Positions 8,407 through 21,298 of a DNA stretch of 64,000 nucleotides are shown piece by piece (the stretch's first letter is position 1; each line of letters opens with the position of its first letter). Source of the DNA: Staphylococcus pettenkoferi (GTDB lineage: Bacteria; Bacillota; Bacilli; Staphylococcales; Staphylococcaceae). Made by a program: the position numbers and the translations under genes. The stretch spans positions 19,002-83,001 of the forward strand of contig NZ_PPRN01000043.1 in assembly GCF_002902685.1 (NCBI RefSeq), given 5' to 3'. Under the pieces are notes generated by a model. That model made no database searches, was not told the origin of the DNA, and saw only the letters and a program-made list of their open reading frames with translations.

Positions 8407-9474
8407 TCAGCTATGAATCGGGCAACCTGAATGGGATTTTTTCTTGTAATGGAAGTTAGGGTCTCGCATTTCATTAGAATAACCATGGTGGTAATTTCGT
8501 GTTAAAGTTGGTGATAATGGTGGCGCTAACCAAGACCATTTACCAGTTACATCACGGTCGCGTTTGTGCTCATTCCGTTCAAACGTTTCAAATTGTTTTG
8601 CAGCTGTTAAATGGTCGACCATCGAAACACCATGGGCTCTGAATGAGTGATAGACGGCATAATTAAGTTCAACTAAGGCGCGGTCTTTGTTGAAATTTGT
8701 ATTTTTTAAATCACCCAACTCGAAAGCATGCGCGACTTTCTCTAATAAATTATAGCGGTAACTATCTGTAAAATTACGCACACCGATTTCCGTTACCATG
8801 TACCAACCGTTGAACGGCACAGTAGGATAGGTAATACCGCCGATCTTCAAGTCCATGCTCGAAATAATAGGTATCGCATACCAACGCAAATTTAAGTCTT
8901 CTAGCTTAGGGTACTGAGGGTGAGAGATTGGCACTTCTTTAATAATTTCTGATGGATACTCGTGATATTTCACTTTGCCTCCAGGCATTTGATAGATGAG
9001 CGGCAAGATATCAAAGTCTGTATGTGGACCTTGCCAACCTAAATGCTCGGCAAGTTGCGTGACTTCACGTTCCATAGGGTCACCACAATCGTCATAACCG
9101 GCGTATCGAATCAGTTGATTGTTATAAATACGTGGTGGGTGGTCAGGATGATAGATCGTTATGTACGGTTTGATCTTACCATTATTCGTCGCTTGTACGA
9201 TGTGGTCTTCAATTGACTGGATAAATGATGTTTCTTCAGCAATATCGCGTGCATCGACAACATTCAAACCATTCCAATGAGCACGTCCGATACAGCGATT
9301 GGAATTGCGCCACGCTACCTTTGCGCCATATGTTAGTTCTTCAGAGGTCTGCCAATATGTGCCCGTCTTTTGAATTTCTGCATAAATTTGTTCTAAACGT
9401 CGCGTCATTTCTTGTCTATCTTTACCCAGCTCGTGATACATGAGCTCGATGAAATCTTTCGCTTCTTTATACAT
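8407..9474 (-). CDS. nos: Nitric oxide synthase oxygenase
   Basis: A 355-residue bacterial NOS, oxygenase domain only, with no fused reductase. It oxidises arginine to citrulline and NO using heme, a pterin or folate cofactor and an external flavodoxin-type reductase. The heme thiolate is Cys61 in [11 protein letters not shown], and the conserved substrate-site regions [13 protein letters not shown] and [13 protein letters not shown] are intact. In staphylococci, bacterial NOS is linked to oxidative-stress protection and respiration. The ATG start has GTGAGGTG upstream. It is divergent from pncB-nadE, sharing a 172-base intergenic region. Confidence 0.95.
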   Translation of the reverse strand: MYKEAKDFIELMYHELGKDRQEMTRRLEQIYAEIQKTGTYWQTSEELTYGAKVAWRNSNRCIGRAHWNGLNVVDARDIAEETSFIQSIEDHIVQATNNGKIKPYITIYHPDHPPRIYNNQLIRYAGYDDCGDPMEREVTQLAEHLGWQGPHTDFDILPLIYQMPGGKVKYHEYPSEIIKEVPISHPQYPKLEDLNLRWYAIPIISSMDLKIGGITYPTVPFNGWYMVTEIGVRNFTDSYRYNLLEKVAHAFELGDLKNTNFNKDRALVELNYAVYHSFRAHGVSMVDHLTAAKQFETFERNEHKRDRDVTGKWSWLAPPLSPTLTRNYHHGYSNEMRDPNFHYKKKSHSGCPIHS

Positions 9475-9646
9475 ATGAACACCTCACGTCTATTATATGA
9501 TGTTTGATTGAGAAATCCTTGTGTTTTGATAACTGTTCATTTAAAAGTCATAAATCACGCTTTTATAAGAAAAGTGAACGTCTTTGAGTGATTAGCCTCA
9601 TGCGATTTGTTAAACTAATGAAAAAAGAACGATTGGAGAGATAGAA

Positions 9647-11116
9647 GTGGGACGTTTTAAAGATGATACGCTCGTCTTACATAATGACTTGTATCAAATT
9701 AATATGGCTGAGACGTATTGGAACGATGGGATCCATGAGCGTAAAGCGGTATTTGATTTATATTTTAGAGAGATGCCTTTTAACAGTGGCTATGCCGTTT
9801 TTAACGGTTTGAAACGTGTCATTGATTATATTAAAAATTTTCACTTTTCAGAAGCCGATATCGATTATTTAAAATCTATCGGTTATCAAGATGACTTTTT
9901 AGATTATTTGAGAACGCTCCGTTTTACAGGTAATATCCGTGCGATGCGTGAAGGGGAATTATGTTTCGGCAATGAACCTTTACTACGTGTAGAAGCGCCA
10001 TTAATTCAAGCGCAACTCGTTGAAACGATGTTGCTCAATATCGTGAACTTCCAAACCCTCATCACAACGAAAGCAAGTCGTATTCGTCAGGCTGCACATG
10101 AGGACAAACTAATGGAATTTGGTACCCGCCGTGGCCAAGAAGTCGACGCAGCACTTTGGGGTGCGCGCGCGGCATATATTGGTGGCTTTGACGCAACAAG
10201 TAATGTACGTGCGGGTAAAGTCTTCGATATTCCGGTTTCAGGTACGCATGCCCATGCTATGGTTCAGACGTATGGCGATGAGGTTGTGGCTTTCCGCAAA
10301 TACGCTGAACGTCATAAAGACTGTGTGTTCCTCGTCGATACGTTCCACACATTGAAATCTGGCGTTCCTAATGCGATTAAAGTGGCGAAAGAGTTAGGAG
10401 ATTCTATTAACTTTATCGGCATCCGCTTAGATTCAGGTGACATTGCTTATTTATCCAAAGAGGCACGTAAAATGCTCGACGAAGCTGGTTTTACTGATGC
10501 AAGCATCGTAGCTTCCAACGATTTAGATGAAAGTACGATTACGAGTTTGAAATCACAAGGTGCGAAAGTGGATTCTTGGGGTGTCGGAACGAAACTCATC
10601 ACTGGCTATGACCAACCAGCTTTAGGTGCAGTGTACAAACTGGTCGCTGTTGAAGATGAGCATGGTGACTACGTAGACCGTATTAAGTTGTCTAATAATG
10701 CTGAAAAGGTAACGACCCCAGGTAAGAAGAATGTTTATCGTATTATTAATAAGAAAACAAATAAAGCGGAAGGGGATTATATTACACTAGCAGACGAAGA
10801 TCCAAGAGCAGAAACACCATTAAAACTCTTCCATCCTGTGCATACGTACAAGATGAAATTTATTAAATCATTTGAAGCGAGAGATTTACATGAAGATATC
10901 TTCGTTGATGGCGAGCTTGTCTACGATTTACCTGATGAAGATGCGGCGCGTGCTTATTTAACAACCAACCTCGCATTATTATGGGAAGAGAATAAACGTC
11001 TCTTAAATCCACAAGAATACCCTGTCGATTTAAGTTCTCAATGTTGGCATAATAAACATGAACGCATTTATGAAGTGACGCAACACGTCAAAGAAATGGA
11101 GGAAGACCATGAGTGA
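9647..11116 (+). CDS. pncB: Nicotinate phosphoribosyltransferase
   Basis: A 489-residue enzyme that joins nicotinate and PRPP to form nicotinate mononucleotide, using ATP. Family features are [15 protein letters not shown] at the N-terminus, [15 protein letters not shown] and [14 protein letters not shown] around the active site, and [14 protein letters not shown] at the phosphate site. The start is GTG, with GGAGAG about 6 bases upstream. Its 3' end overlaps nadE by 8 bases, so the two are translationally coupled steps of NAD salvage. pncA, which supplies nicotinate, lies nearby on the opposite strand. Confidence 0.93.
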   Translation: MGRFKDDTLVLHNDLYQINMAETYWNDGIHERKAVFDLYFREMPFNSGYAVFNGLKRVIDYIKNFHFSEADIDYLKSIGYQDDFLDYLRTLRFTGNIRAMREGELCFGNEPLLRVEAPLIQAQLVETMLLNIVNFQTLITTKASRIRQAAHEDKLMEFGTRRGQEVDAALWGARAAYIGGFDATSNVRAGKVFDIPVSGTHAHAMVQTYGDEVVAFRKYAERHKDCVFLVDTFHTLKSGVPNAIKVAKELGDSINFIGIRLDSGDIAYLSKEARKMLDEAGFTDASIVASNDLDESTITSLKSQGAKVDSWGVGTKLITGYDQPALGAVYKLVAVEDEHGDYVDRIKLSNNAEKVTTPGKKNVYRIINKKTNKAEGDYITLADEDPRAETPLKLFHPVHTYKMKFIKSFEARDLHEDIFVDGELVYDLPDEDAARAYLTTNLALLWEENKRLLNPQEYPVDLSSQCWHNKHERIYEVTQHVKEMEEDHE

Positions 11117-11930
11117 TATTCAATCTATCATTGTGAGAGAAATGAAAGTAAAGCCTCAAATTGACAGTCAAGAGGAAACAGAATCCATTTTACAATTTAT
11201 AAAAAACTACGTTCAATCTCACGAATTTATTCAAAGTCTCGTTTTAGGTATATCAGGCGGCCAAGATTCGACGCTTGCTGGAAAATTGTGTCAGATGGCT
11301 GTAGAGTCATTACGTGAAGAGGGACGTGAGTGTGAATTTATCGCGGTGAAACTTCCATACGGTCAACAGAAAGATGCCGACGAGGTAGAGGACGCATTAG
11401 AATATATCCAACCTGATCGCACGATTACAGTGAATATTAAGCCTGCAGTGGATCAGAGTGTCGCTTCGTTGAAAGAAGCGGGAATTGAATTGACGGATTT
11501 CCAACGGGGTAACGAGAAGGCGAGAGAGCGCATGAAAGTCCAGTTCTCTATTGCCTCAAATACGTCGGGCATCGTTATCGGCACGGATCATTCAGCAGAG
11601 AATGTCACTGGTTTCTTCACTAAGTACGGTGATGGCGCTGCGGATATCGCGCCGCTCTACGGTTTAGATAAAAGACAAGGCAAGCAATTACTCCAATATC
11701 TCGACGCACCACAACATCTTTATGATAAAGTGCCTACTGCTGATTTAGAGGATGATAAACCACAATTGCCTGACGAAGAAGCATTAGGGGTCACTTATCA
11801 AGATATCGATGACTATTTAGAAGGCAAGCAAGTCCCTTGTGAAGCGAAAGCGAAGATCGAACAACATTATGTTCGTAATGCGCATAAACGTGAACTGGCC
11901 TACACGAGATATACGTGGCCAAAAAATTAA
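11109..11930 (+). CDS. nadE: NAD synthetase (ammonia-dependent)
   Basis: A 273-residue ATP-pyrophosphatase-family enzyme that amidates nicotinate adenine dinucleotide to NAD. The P-loop [11 protein letters not shown] is at about residue 49, followed by [12 protein letters not shown] and the conserved [23 protein letters not shown]. There is no glutaminase domain, so ammonia is the nitrogen donor. It begins inside the end of pncB, with GGAGGAAG from the pncB coding sequence as ribosome binding site. Confidence 0.95.
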   Translation: MSDIQSIIVREMKVKPQIDSQEETESILQFIKNYVQSHEFIQSLVLGISGGQDSTLAGKLCQMAVESLREEGRECEFIAVKLPYGQQKDADEVEDALEYIQPDRTITVNIKPAVDQSVASLKEAGIELTDFQRGNEKARERMKVQFSIASNTSGIVIGTDHSAENVTGFFTKYGDGAADIAPLYGLDKRQGKQLLQYLDAPQHLYDKVPTADLEDDKPQLPDEEALGVTYQDIDDYLEGKQVPCEAKAKIEQHYVRNAHKRELAYTRYTWPKN

Positions 11931-11950
11931 TCAAAGACAAGTCATTCTGA

Positions 11951-11980
11951 GTGACAGAGAAACTTTCTAATTGGTAAAAT
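11951..11980 (+). promoter_or_regulatory. Candidate promoter for UPF0316-NETI pair
   Basis: GTGACA, 18 bases, TAAAAT, located 41 bases before the start codon. The -35 differs from consensus at one position. Confidence 0.45.
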
Positions 11981-12020
11981 GAGCTAAATTTATTTAACGA
12001 GAAGAAAGGAACATGCCCTC

Positions 12021-12632
12021 ATGTCATTCATCAGTTCCAATCCTTGGCTCATGGTTGCTGCCATATTTGTCATTAACGTCTGCTATGTCACATTTCTTAC
12101 GATGAGAACGATTCTAACTTTAAAAGGCTATCGCTATATGGCTGCAATTGTTAGCTTTTTAGAAGTGCTCGTGTACGTCGTGGGACTTGGACTCGTCATG
12201 TCTAGCTTAGATCAAATTCAGAATATCATCGCCTATGCGTTAGGTTTCTCTGTTGGTATCATTGTTGGGATGAAGATTGAAGAAAAGCTCGCTCTAGGTT
12301 ATACTGTCATCAACGTAACGTCAGCTGAACACGAATTAGATTTGCCACGTCAATTAAGAGATGTGGGTTATGGTGTCACACATTACACAGCATATGGTCG
12401 TGATGGTGCACGTATCGTCATGCAAATCTTAACGCCGAGACGTTACGAAGCTAAGTTGATCGAAACGGTGAAGCAGATTGATGCGAAAGCGTTTGTCATC
12501 GCTTATGAACCACGTACAATTCACGGTGGATTCTGGGCTCGTGGCGTTCGCAGCCGTAAGATTAAACAATACGATACGGATGAAGTGGAAAGTATTTATG
12601 AAGAAGCAACAGAAGTTCAAAGTAGAGGATAA
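12021..12632 (+). CDS. UPF0316/DUF2179 membrane protein
   Basis: A 203-residue protein with three hydrophobic segments in the first 90 residues (about 10-28, 40-62 and 66-88; DUF5698 type) and a cytoplasmic C-terminal DUF2179 domain ([30 protein letters not shown]). DUF2179 also occurs in YitT-type membrane proteins and resembles small ligand-binding domains. The family is conserved in Firmicutes, with no firm function. It overlaps the NETI-motif gene by 35 bases, and the same pair occurs in S. aureus near nadE. Confidence 0.8.
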   Translation: MSFISSNPWLMVAAIFVINVCYVTFLTMRTILTLKGYRYMAAIVSFLEVLVYVVGLGLVMSSLDQIQNIIAYALGFSVGIIVGMKIEEKLALGYTVINVTSAEHELDLPRQLRDVGYGVTHYTAYGRDGARIVMQILTPRRYEAKLIETVKQIDAKAFVIAYEPRTIHGGFWARGVRSRKIKQYDTDEVESIYEEATEVQSRG

Positions 12633-12786
12633 TGAAACAATTCAAGATTGTTTAGCCCGTATGCGTGAAGCAGGCTATATGCCGGTGAAACGCTTTGAGA
12701 AACCCGTTTATCAAGAACAACCTGATGGCTCAATTGAAGTATTAAGACAAGAGATTCAATTTGTTGGTAAACGCATAGAAGAATAA
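12598..12786 (+). CDS. NETI-motif protein
   Basis: A 62-residue basic soluble protein, named for the Asn-Glu-Thr-Ile motif seen here as [13 protein letters not shown]. The start is the ATG at 12598, inside the end of the UPF0316 gene; longer in-frame versions back to 12478 would only read the neighbour in another frame. The ribosome binding site (GTGGAAAG) is modest, suggesting translational coupling. Function is unknown; pairing with the DUF2179 protein suggests a shared role. A strong terminator follows 12 bases after the stop. Confidence 0.75.
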   Translation: MKKQQKFKVEDNETIQDCLARMREAGYMPVKRFEKPVYQEQPDGSIEVLRQEIQFVGKRIEE

Positions 12787-12798
12787 TTTTTGAGTTGA

Positions 12799-12849
12799 AG
12801 CGTGGAGGTTATTGTTGGTTTAACTAAGCAATGACTTCTGCGCTTTTTT
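12799..12849 (+). terminator. Rho-independent terminator
   Basis: A 16-bp stem (AGCGTGGAGGTTATTG with CAATGACTTCTGCGCT, four G-U pairs), followed by TTTTT. Confidence 0.85.
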
Positions 12850-13151
12850 GGTTCTTTAGTGGTGAGATGAAGTAACGAAATGAAATAATTGAGATATGAT
12901 TCACATAGAGGTTGTAAACTTAAATTTATTCAAAACGGATAGAATGAATGCTGTTGAGGATGCTCTGATTTGACTTTCTACTTACAATTAACCAGAAAAA
13001 TCTCAGACATTTCACAAAAGCCTTATACATTTACGATGATTTTTGGTAAACTAGAGTTGAAAGGTTCAAAGACGAACTATAATTATTGATTGTAAGTAAA
13101 TATACATATTTTAACTGTAAAAATATTAAAACAAAGATAGGAGTTAATGTC
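12850..13151. promoter_or_regulatory. purB upstream region with candidate promoter
   Basis: About 300 bases without a gene. The best promoter candidate is TATACA at 13024, 17 bases, TAAACT at 13047-13052. I see no convincing PurR box or guanine riboswitch. Confidence 0.35.
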
Positions 13152-14447
13152 ATGATTGAACGTTATTCTAGAGAAGAAATGTCTCGTATTTGGACAGACC
13201 AAAATCGCTATGAAGCATGGTTAGAGGTAGAAATCTTAGCATGTGAAGCATGGAGTAAGCTCGGTTATATTCCGAAAGAAGATGTAGAGAAGATTCGTCA
13301 AAATGCCAAAGTAGACGTAGATAGAGCGAAAGAAATTGAAGAACAAACACGTCACGACGTAGTTGCATTCACGCGCCAAGTATCTGAAACACTCGGTGAA
13401 GAACGTAAATGGGTACACTACGGTTTAACTTCAACAGACGTAGTAGATACAGCATTGAGCTATGTAGTTAAACAAGCAAACGACATCATCGAGAAAGATT
13501 TAGAACGTTTCATCGAAGTGCTCGCTGAAAAAGCGAAAAAATACAAATACACATTAATGATGGGGCGTACACACGGTGTGCATGCAGAACCGACAACTTT
13601 CGGTGTGAAGATGGCACTATGGTATGCCGAAATGAAACGTAACTTTGAACGTTTCAAACGCGTGCGTGAGGAAATTGAAGTCGGCAAGATGAGTGGGGCT
13701 GTAGGTACATTTGCGAACATCCCACCAGAAATTGAAGCGCATGTTTGTAAAGAACTTGGCCTAGATTGTGCGCCTGTGTCAACGCAAACTTTACAACGTG
13801 ATCGTCATGCTTATTACATTGCGACATTATCACTTATCAGCACTTCTTTAGAAAAATTTGCTGTAGAAGTTCGTAACTTACAAAAAACGGAAACACGCGA
13901 AGTAGAAGAAGCGTTTGCGAAAGGCCAAAAAGGTTCATCAGCGATGCCACATAAACGTAACCCTGTAGGTTCTGAGAACATCACTGGTATCTCTCGTGTC
14001 ATCCGCGGTTATATCACTACAGCTTATGAGAACGTTCCACTTTGGCATGAACGTGATATTTCTCACTCATCTGCTGAGCGTGTGATGTTACCAGACGTAA
14101 CAATCGCATTAGACTATGCGTTAAACCGTTTTACAAACATCATCGATCGTTTAACAGTTTACGAAGACAACATGAAAGAGAATATCAACAAGACATTTGG
14201 TCTCGTATTCTCTCAACGTGTGCTACTTGCGTTAATCAACAAAGGTATGGTGCGTGAAGAGGCGTATGACACTGTACAACCGAAAGCGATGGAGTCTTGG
14301 CAAACAAAGACACCATTTAGAGAGTTAGTTGAACAAGATAGTAAGATTACAGATTTACTTTCTAAAGAAGATTTAGATGAATGCTTCAACCCTGAACATC
14401 ACTTGAATCAAGTGGATACGATCTTCCAACGTGCTGGTTTAGAATAA
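13152..14447 (+). CDS. purB: Adenylosuccinate lyase
   Basis: A 431-residue fumarase/aspartase-superfamily enzyme, equal in length to the S. aureus protein. It cleaves SAICAR to AICAR and adenylosuccinate to AMP, releasing fumarate in both. Motifs are [33 protein letters not shown], and the mobile-loop signature [15 protein letters not shown] that holds the catalytic Ser. The start is ATG at 13152, with AGGAG upstream; a 22-codon in-frame extension lacks a site. It stands apart from the main pur operon, as in S. aureus. Confidence 0.95.
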   Translation: MIERYSREEMSRIWTDQNRYEAWLEVEILACEAWSKLGYIPKEDVEKIRQNAKVDVDRAKEIEEQTRHDVVAFTRQVSETLGEERKWVHYGLTSTDVVDTALSYVVKQANDIIEKDLERFIEVLAEKAKKYKYTLMMGRTHGVHAEPTTFGVKMALWYAEMKRNFERFKRVREEIEVGKMSGAVGTFANIPPEIEAHVCKELGLDCAPVSTQTLQRDRHAYYIATLSLISTSLEKFAVEVRNLQKTETREVEEAFAKGQKGSSAMPHKRNPVGSENITGISRVIRGYITTAYENVPLWHERDISHSSAERVMLPDVTIALDYALNRFTNIIDRLTVYEDNMKENINKTFGLVFSQRVLLALINKGMVREEAYDTVQPKAMESWQTKTPFRELVEQDSKITDLLSKEDLDECFNPEHHLNQVDTIFQRAGLE

Positions 14448-14550
14448 GATTTCTAGATTGAGTTAGTTGATATTTAACGTAAAAATGTTTACACTTTAAC
14501 GTGTTAGTCCGTTAAATTGTTAAATATCATAAAACAGGGGTTGTTTCATA

Positions 14551-14853
14551 ATGCAAATAGATAAGATTAAGGGCCAAGCACTTAATGAATTATTTGATGC
14601 GATCTTAACTTTAGAGAACCGTGAAGAATGTTACCAATTCTTCGATGATTTGTGTACGGTCAATGAATTGCAATCACTTTCACAACGACTTCAAGTTGCG
14701 AAGATGATTAAGCAAGGATACACATACGCGACGATTGAAGAAGAATCTGGTGCGTCTACCGCAACGATTTCTCGAGTTAAACGCTCGTTACAATGGGGCA
14801 ACGATGCATATACAATGATCCTCGACAGAATGGATATCGAAACGATAGAATAG
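14551..14853 (+). CDS. YerC/YecD-type TrpR-related DNA-binding protein
   Basis: A 100-residue protein of the TrpR-like family. The helix-turn-helix is at about residues 52-85 (QRLQVAKMIKQGYTYATIEE, then SGASTATISRVKR), with the ASTATISRVKR recognition helix typical of this group. It is likely a cytoplasmic transcription regulator; the ligand and targets are unknown. ACAGGGG lies about 9 bases before the start. It is a single gene with its own terminator. Confidence 0.8.
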   Translation: MQIDKIKGQALNELFDAILTLENREECYQFFDDLCTVNELQSLSQRLQVAKMIKQGYTYATIEEESGASTATISRVKRSLQWGNDAYTMILDRMDIETIE

Positions 14854-14863
14854 CGTACGAAGT

Positions 14864-14901
14864 AAGGGCTGAGACACCTATGAGTTTCAGCCCTTTATTA
14901 T
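14864..14901 (+). terminator. Rho-independent terminator
   Basis: Stem AAGGGCTGAGAC with GTTTCAGCCCTT (one G-U pair), then TTATTATG. Confidence 0.8.
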
Positions 14902-14923
14902 GTGTAGAAAGGATAGCAACGAC

Positions 14924-14953
14924 TTAGAAACGTGGGTTGAAAAATGCTATAAT
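14924..14953 (+). promoter_or_regulatory. Promoter of pcrB-pcrA-ligA-camS
   Basis: A consensus TATAAT at 14948-14953 with a TG extension, preceded at 18 bases by a weak TTAGAA. Confidence 0.6.
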
Positions 14954-14981
14954 GCAATGTATGTGAAAAGGAGAAATGACT

Positions 14982-15677
14982 ATGTACGACATTACGAAAT
15001 GGCAACATATATTTAAATTAGATCCCGCTAAGGAAATCAGCGATGATGATTTAGAAGCGGTTTGTATGTCGAATACGGACGCGATTATGATAGGTGGCAC
15101 AGACAATGTTACAGAAGACAATGTCATCCATCTCATGAGTCGTGTACGTCGCTATCCACTACCACTAGTGTTAGAAATTTCTAATGTAGAAAGTGTTATG
15201 CCTGGGTTCGATTTCTATTTCGTTCCAACAGTATTGAATAGCACAAACGTTACATATCATAACGGCATCTTGCTCGAAGCTATGAAACAATTTGGTCACG
15301 TCATCGATTTCGATGAAGTGGTCTTCGAAGGCTATGTCGTGATGAACGAAGAGAGCAAAGTAGCTACGAAGACAGAAGCCAACACAGATCTCTCACTGGA
15401 GGACATCGAAGCGTATGCGCGTATGATCAACAATATGTACAAGTTGCCGGTAATGTACTTAGAATATAGCGGTACATATGGCGATGTTGAAGAAGTTAAG
15501 ATGGCGAGTGAGATGCTAACAGAAACGCAATTATTTTACGGTGGCGGTATCTCAAGTTTAGAGAAAGCACGAGAGATGGCCGAGTTTGCAGACACGATTA
15601 TCGTCGGAGATATTATTTATCAAGATATTAAAAAAGCTTTAAAAACTGTCAAAGTAAAGGAGTCACGTCATAAATGA
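14982..15677 (+). CDS. pcrB: Heptaprenylglyceryl phosphate synthase
   Basis: A 231-residue TIM-barrel prenyltransferase. It joins heptaprenyl diphosphate to sn-glycerol-1-phosphate, giving an archaeal-type ether lipid precursor. Motifs are [33 protein letters not shown] and the phosphate-binding YGGGISS. The start is ATG at 14982 (MYDITKW), because GGAG lies 8 bases before it; the ATG at 14976 is only two bases from that site. Its stop overlaps the pcrA start as ATGA, and it leads the pcrB-pcrA-ligA-camS operon. Confidence 0.92.
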   Translation: MYDITKWQHIFKLDPAKEISDDDLEAVCMSNTDAIMIGGTDNVTEDNVIHLMSRVRRYPLPLVLEISNVESVMPGFDFYFVPTVLNSTNVTYHNGILLEAMKQFGHVIDFDEVVFEGYVVMNEESKVATKTEANTDLSLEDIEAYARMINNMYKLPVMYLEYSGTYGDVEEVKMASEMLTETQLFYGGGISSLEKAREMAEFADTIIVGDIIYQDIKKALKTVKVKESRHK

Positions 15678-17878
15678 ATCCATTAGTAGCGAAGATGAAC
15701 GATGAACAAAGCCAAGCGGTGCGTACTACTGAAGGCCCGCTCTTAATAATGGCTGGCGCAGGGTCAGGTAAGACACGCGTGTTGACGCATCGCATTGCGT
15801 ATTTACTCGATGAAAAAGATGTTTCACCTTACAACATTTTAGCGATTACATTTACTAATAAAGCAGCGCGTGAGATGAAAGAACGTGTGGAACAGCTCGT
15901 GGGTGAAGAAGCACAAGTGATTTGGATGTCTACGTTCCACTCAATGTGTGTGCGTATATTACGACGCGATGCCGACCGTATCGGTATTGAACGTAACTTC
16001 ACTATTCTTGATCCTACTGACCAGAAATCAGTGATTAAAGATGTCTTGAAGACTGAGAATATCGACAGTAAGAAGTTTGAACCGCGTATGTTTATGGGCG
16101 CAATTAGTAATTTGAAGAATGAGCTTAAAACGCCTGAAGATGCTCAAAAAGAAGCATCTGATTACATGGAACAAATGGTAGCTACAGTGTATAAAGGCTA
16201 TCAACGTCAGCTCTTTAGAAACGAAGCGCTCGACTTTGATGATCTTATTATGACGACGATCCATTTATTCGAACGTGTGCCTGAAGTATTAGAGTATTAT
16301 CAAAATAAATTCCAATACATTCACGTCGATGAGTATCAAGATACCAACAAAGCACAATATACACTCGTTAATATGCTTGCGAAGAAGTTCAAAAATCTAT
16401 GTGTCGTAGGGGATTCCGACCAATCTATTTACGGTTGGCGCGGCGCGGATATTCAAAATATCTTGTCATTTGAAAAAGATTATCCAGAAGCTAAGACGAT
16501 TTACCTCGAACAAAACTATCGTTCAACGAAGACGATTCTTAACGCTGCCAATGAAGTGATTAAGAATAACACTGAGCGTAAACCTAAAGGATTATGGACA
16601 GCGAACGTTGAAGGCGAAAAGATTCATTACTATGAAGCGACAACTGAAAAAGATGAAACAGAATACGTCGTGAAAGAAATCATGAAACAACGTAAAAAAG
16701 GTAAAGATTATAAAGATATGGCGATTCTTTACCGTACTAACGCACAATCTCGTGTGCTCGAGGAATCATTCATGAAATCGAATATTCCTTATGTAATGGT
16801 CGGCGGTCAAAAATTCTACGACCGTAAAGAAATTAAAGATTTACTCAGTTATTTACGTGTAATTGCAAATAGCAACGATGACATTAGCTTGCAACGTATT
16901 ATCAACGTGCCTAAACGAGGCATTGGTCCTTCATCTGTTGAAAAAATTCAAAAGTATGCACAACAAAGTGACATTAGTATGTTTGATGCCTTAGCTGAAG
17001 TCGACTTCATTGGTTTATCGAAAAAAGTCACACAAGAATGTATTCATTTCTACGATATGATTAACAATCTCATTAAAGAACAAGAGTTCCTAGAAATCAG
17101 TGAAATTGTAGAAGAAGTGCTCACTAAATCGGGCTATCGTGAAATGTTGGAAAAAGCACAAACAATTGAGTCTCGTAGCCGTTTAGAGAACATCGATGAA
17201 TTTATGTCTGTGCCGACAAACTACGAAGAAGAGACACCACTTGAAGAACAATCACTTATCAATTTCTTAACTGATCTGTCGCTCGTAGCAGATATTGATG
17301 AAGCGGAAATTGAAAATGGTGTGACACTCATGACAATGCATTCTGCGAAAGGTCTTGAATTCCCAATTGTCTTTATCATGGGCATGGAAGAATCGATCTT
17401 CCCTCATATTCGTGCGATTAAGAGTGATGATGATCACGAAATGCAAGAGGAACGTCGTATTGCTTATGTAGCGATAACACGAGCAGAGGAAGAACTTTAT
17501 ATGACCCATGCGACGTCTCGTATGTTGTATGGTCGCTCTCAATCTAATATGGTTTCTCGTTTTATCAATGAAATTCCAGAAGGTTTATTAGATGTAGAGA
17601 AGAAAGATCAACTCTATGGCAGTGGAAGCAAATTCCACTCTGCGACGAAACAACCTAAAAAACGTGGTTTTAGTAAACGTACCGTATCCCCACGTAAGAA
17701 ACAGGTCGCTACGGATTGGAACGTCGGAGATAAAGTTGTGCATAAATCATGGGGCGAGGGTATGGTAAGTAATGTGAGCGAGAAGAATGGTTCGGTTGAA
17801 CTTGATATTATCTTTAAATCTGCAGGACCGAAACGACTCCTTGCTCAGTTTGCACCTATTGAGAAGAAGGAGGACTAA
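15674..17878 (+). CDS. pcrA: ATP-dependent DNA helicase PcrA
   Basis: A 734-residue superfamily 1A 3'-5' helicase, essential in Gram-positives for repair and rolling-circle plasmid replication. Motifs in order are Q motif/Walker [14 protein letters not shown] (about residue 32), [15 protein letters not shown], the DEYQDTN Walker B region, [31 protein letters not shown] and YVAITRAE. The C-terminal 70 residues hold a Tudor-like tail ([17 protein letters not shown]) that in homologs contacts RNA polymerase. It is translationally coupled to pcrB, and ligA starts 4 bases after its stop. Confidence 0.97.
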   Translation: MNPLVAKMNDEQSQAVRTTEGPLLIMAGAGSGKTRVLTHRIAYLLDEKDVSPYNILAITFTNKAAREMKERVEQLVGEEAQVIWMSTFHSMCVRILRRDADRIGIERNFTILDPTDQKSVIKDVLKTENIDSKKFEPRMFMGAISNLKNELKTPEDAQKEASDYMEQMVATVYKGYQRQLFRNEALDFDDLIMTTIHLFERVPEVLEYYQNKFQYIHVDEYQDTNKAQYTLVNMLAKKFKNLCVVGDSDQSIYGWRGADIQNILSFEKDYPEAKTIYLEQNYRSTKTILNAANEVIKNNTERKPKGLWTANVEGEKIHYYEATTEKDETEYVVKEIMKQRKKGKDYKDMAILYRTNAQSRVLEESFMKSNIPYVMVGGQKFYDRKEIKDLLSYLRVIANSNDDISLQRIINVPKRGIGPSSVEKIQKYAQQSDISMFDALAEVDFIGLSKKVTQECIHFYDMINNLIKEQEFLEISEIVEEVLTKSGYREMLEKAQTIESRSRLENIDEFMSVPTNYEEETPLEEQSLINFLTDLSLVADIDEAEIENGVTLMTMHSAKGLEFPIVFIMGMEESIFPHIRAIKSDDDHEMQEERRIAYVAITRAEEELYMTHATSRMLYGRSQSNMVSRFINEIPEGLLDVEKKDQLYGSGSKFHSATKQPKKRGFSKRTVSPRKKQVATDWNVGDKVVHKSWGEGMVSNVSEKNGSVELDIIFKSAGPKRLLAQFAPIEKKED

Positions 17879-19885
<2,007 letters not shown>

Positions 19886-19897
19886 AGGAGATTGAGC

Positions 19898-21112
19898 ATG
19901 AAAAGAACATTCATATTACTAATCTCAGCAGTGGTCATGCTTTCTGCTTGTGGTCAAGATAGTGATCACAAGAAAGAAGAAGGCAATAAAGAAGAACAGA
20001 GTAGTAAGAAAGATTCAAGTTCAGTAAAGCAGAAGGCAACGGATAAGGACGTGCAAGGTAATGACTACCGAACGATCTTGCCTTTTAAAGAAAGTCAAGC
20101 ACGTGGTCTACTGCAAGATAACATGGCAAATAGCTATAACGGTCAAGACTTTGAAAGCGGCTTACTGGATTTGAGTAAGGAAGTCTTTCCGACTGATAAA
20201 TATCTCTATCAAGATGGTCAATATTTAGATAAAGATACAGTAAACGCTTATCTAGACCCTAAGTATACGAAAGATGAAATCAAGAAGATGGACAAAGATG
20301 AGCGTAAAGAGAAGAAAGCGGATGAGAATTTAGGTTTGAATCCGTCTCATGAAGGTGAGAAAGATCCTGAGAAGATTGCTGAACACTCACCAGCCTATCT
20401 CTCTAACATCCTCGAACAAGACTTCTATGATAGTGGTGATACGAAAGGTAAGCACATCAAGGGCATGACGATTGGTCTTGCGATGAATAGTAAATATTAC
20501 TATCAGAAAGAGAAGAACGGTGAAACGTATAGTAAGAAACTAGATTCGGATGAAGTGAAGAAACAAGGGAAGCAGATGGCAGGCGAAATCTTAACACGGT
20601 TGCGTGAGAATAAGGAATTGAAAGATATTCCTATTCACTTCGCGATTTATAAACAATCTGGTGAGAACGCCATCACACCAGGTGAATTTATGGCAGGTAC
20701 GACTGTGGACGAAGGTAAGACGCGCATTAACGAGTGGAAAGATATCGACCAAACAACAGCATTGCTCCCTTCAGAAACGGCTGCTGATAAAGATGAACGC
20801 CTGAATAATAACTTTAAGCAGTTTAATGATAATCTACAATCTTATTTCAACAACTTCACACAAGCAGTAGGTACAGTGAAGTTTAATAAGAAATCACCAC
20901 AACAGCTTTCTATCGACGTGCCAATTGATTATTACGGTAAGGCCGAAACGATTGGTATTACACAATATGTGACTGAGCAAGCGAAGAAATACTTCGATAA
21001 CGTTGACGAGTATGAAATTCACATCAAGGATGGTAATAATCCGCAAGCGTTAATTAGTAAAAGTAAAGATGATGACGAGCCTCAAGTTCATATTTATAAA
21101 AATAGTAATTAA
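19898..21112 (+). CDS. camS: CamS family sex-pheromone-type lipoprotein
   Basis: A 404-residue lipoprotein. The signal sequence ends in the lipobox LSAC, so Cys18 would be lipidated and the protein anchored outside the membrane. A Lys/Glu/Ser-rich linker follows (residues 20-50), then the CamS fold. In S. aureus the corresponding signal-peptide fragment is the cAM373-type pheromone AIFILAA/AIFILAS; here the matching seven residues are AVVMLSA. The start is ATG at 19898, with GAGGAG upstream; a TTG six bases earlier is less likely. It ends the pcrB operon. The function of the mature protein is uncertain. Confidence 0.88.
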   Translation: MKRTFILLISAVVMLSACGQDSDHKKEEGNKEEQSSKKDSSSVKQKATDKDVQGNDYRTILPFKESQARGLLQDNMANSYNGQDFESGLLDLSKEVFPTDKYLYQDGQYLDKDTVNAYLDPKYTKDEIKKMDKDERKEKKADENLGLNPSHEGEKDPEKIAEHSPAYLSNILEQDFYDSGDTKGKHIKGMTIGLAMNSKYYYQKEKNGETYSKKLDSDEVKKQGKQMAGEILTRLRENKELKDIPIHFAIYKQSGENAITPGEFMAGTTVDEGKTRINEWKDIDQTTALLPSETAADKDERLNNNFKQFNDNLQSYFNNFTQAVGTVKFNKKSPQQLSIDVPIDYYGKAETIGITQYVTEQAKKYFDNVDEYEIHIKDGNNPQALISKSKDDDEPQVHIYKNSN

Positions 21113-21120
21113 CTTAAGTT

Positions 21121-21152
21121 AAGTCAGAGAGTATCGTGCTCTCTGGCTTTTT
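21121..21152 (+). terminator. Terminator of the pcrB-camS operon
   Basis: Stem GTCAGAGAG with CTCTCTGGC, then TTTTT. Confidence 0.85.
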
Positions 21153-21174
21153 GTATTGGGTAAAAAGTGGTTTG

Positions 21175-21186
21175 GTAGGGTCCTAC
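21175..21186. promoter_or_regulatory. Short inverted repeat upstream of the BceAB-like genes
   Basis: GTAGG-GT-CCTAC, 113 bases before the ABC ATPase start codon. It could be an operator; no matching regulator is encoded nearby. Confidence 0.25.
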
Positions 21187-21298
21187 GAGTAAAATTGAAC
21201 CTTACAATATTGAAAGATTGAATGAATCGAGGAGTTATTTCTTATATCATTAAAGGAAGTAAAGGAGAACCTAGAAATAAGAAAAGGAGGATCTGCAC

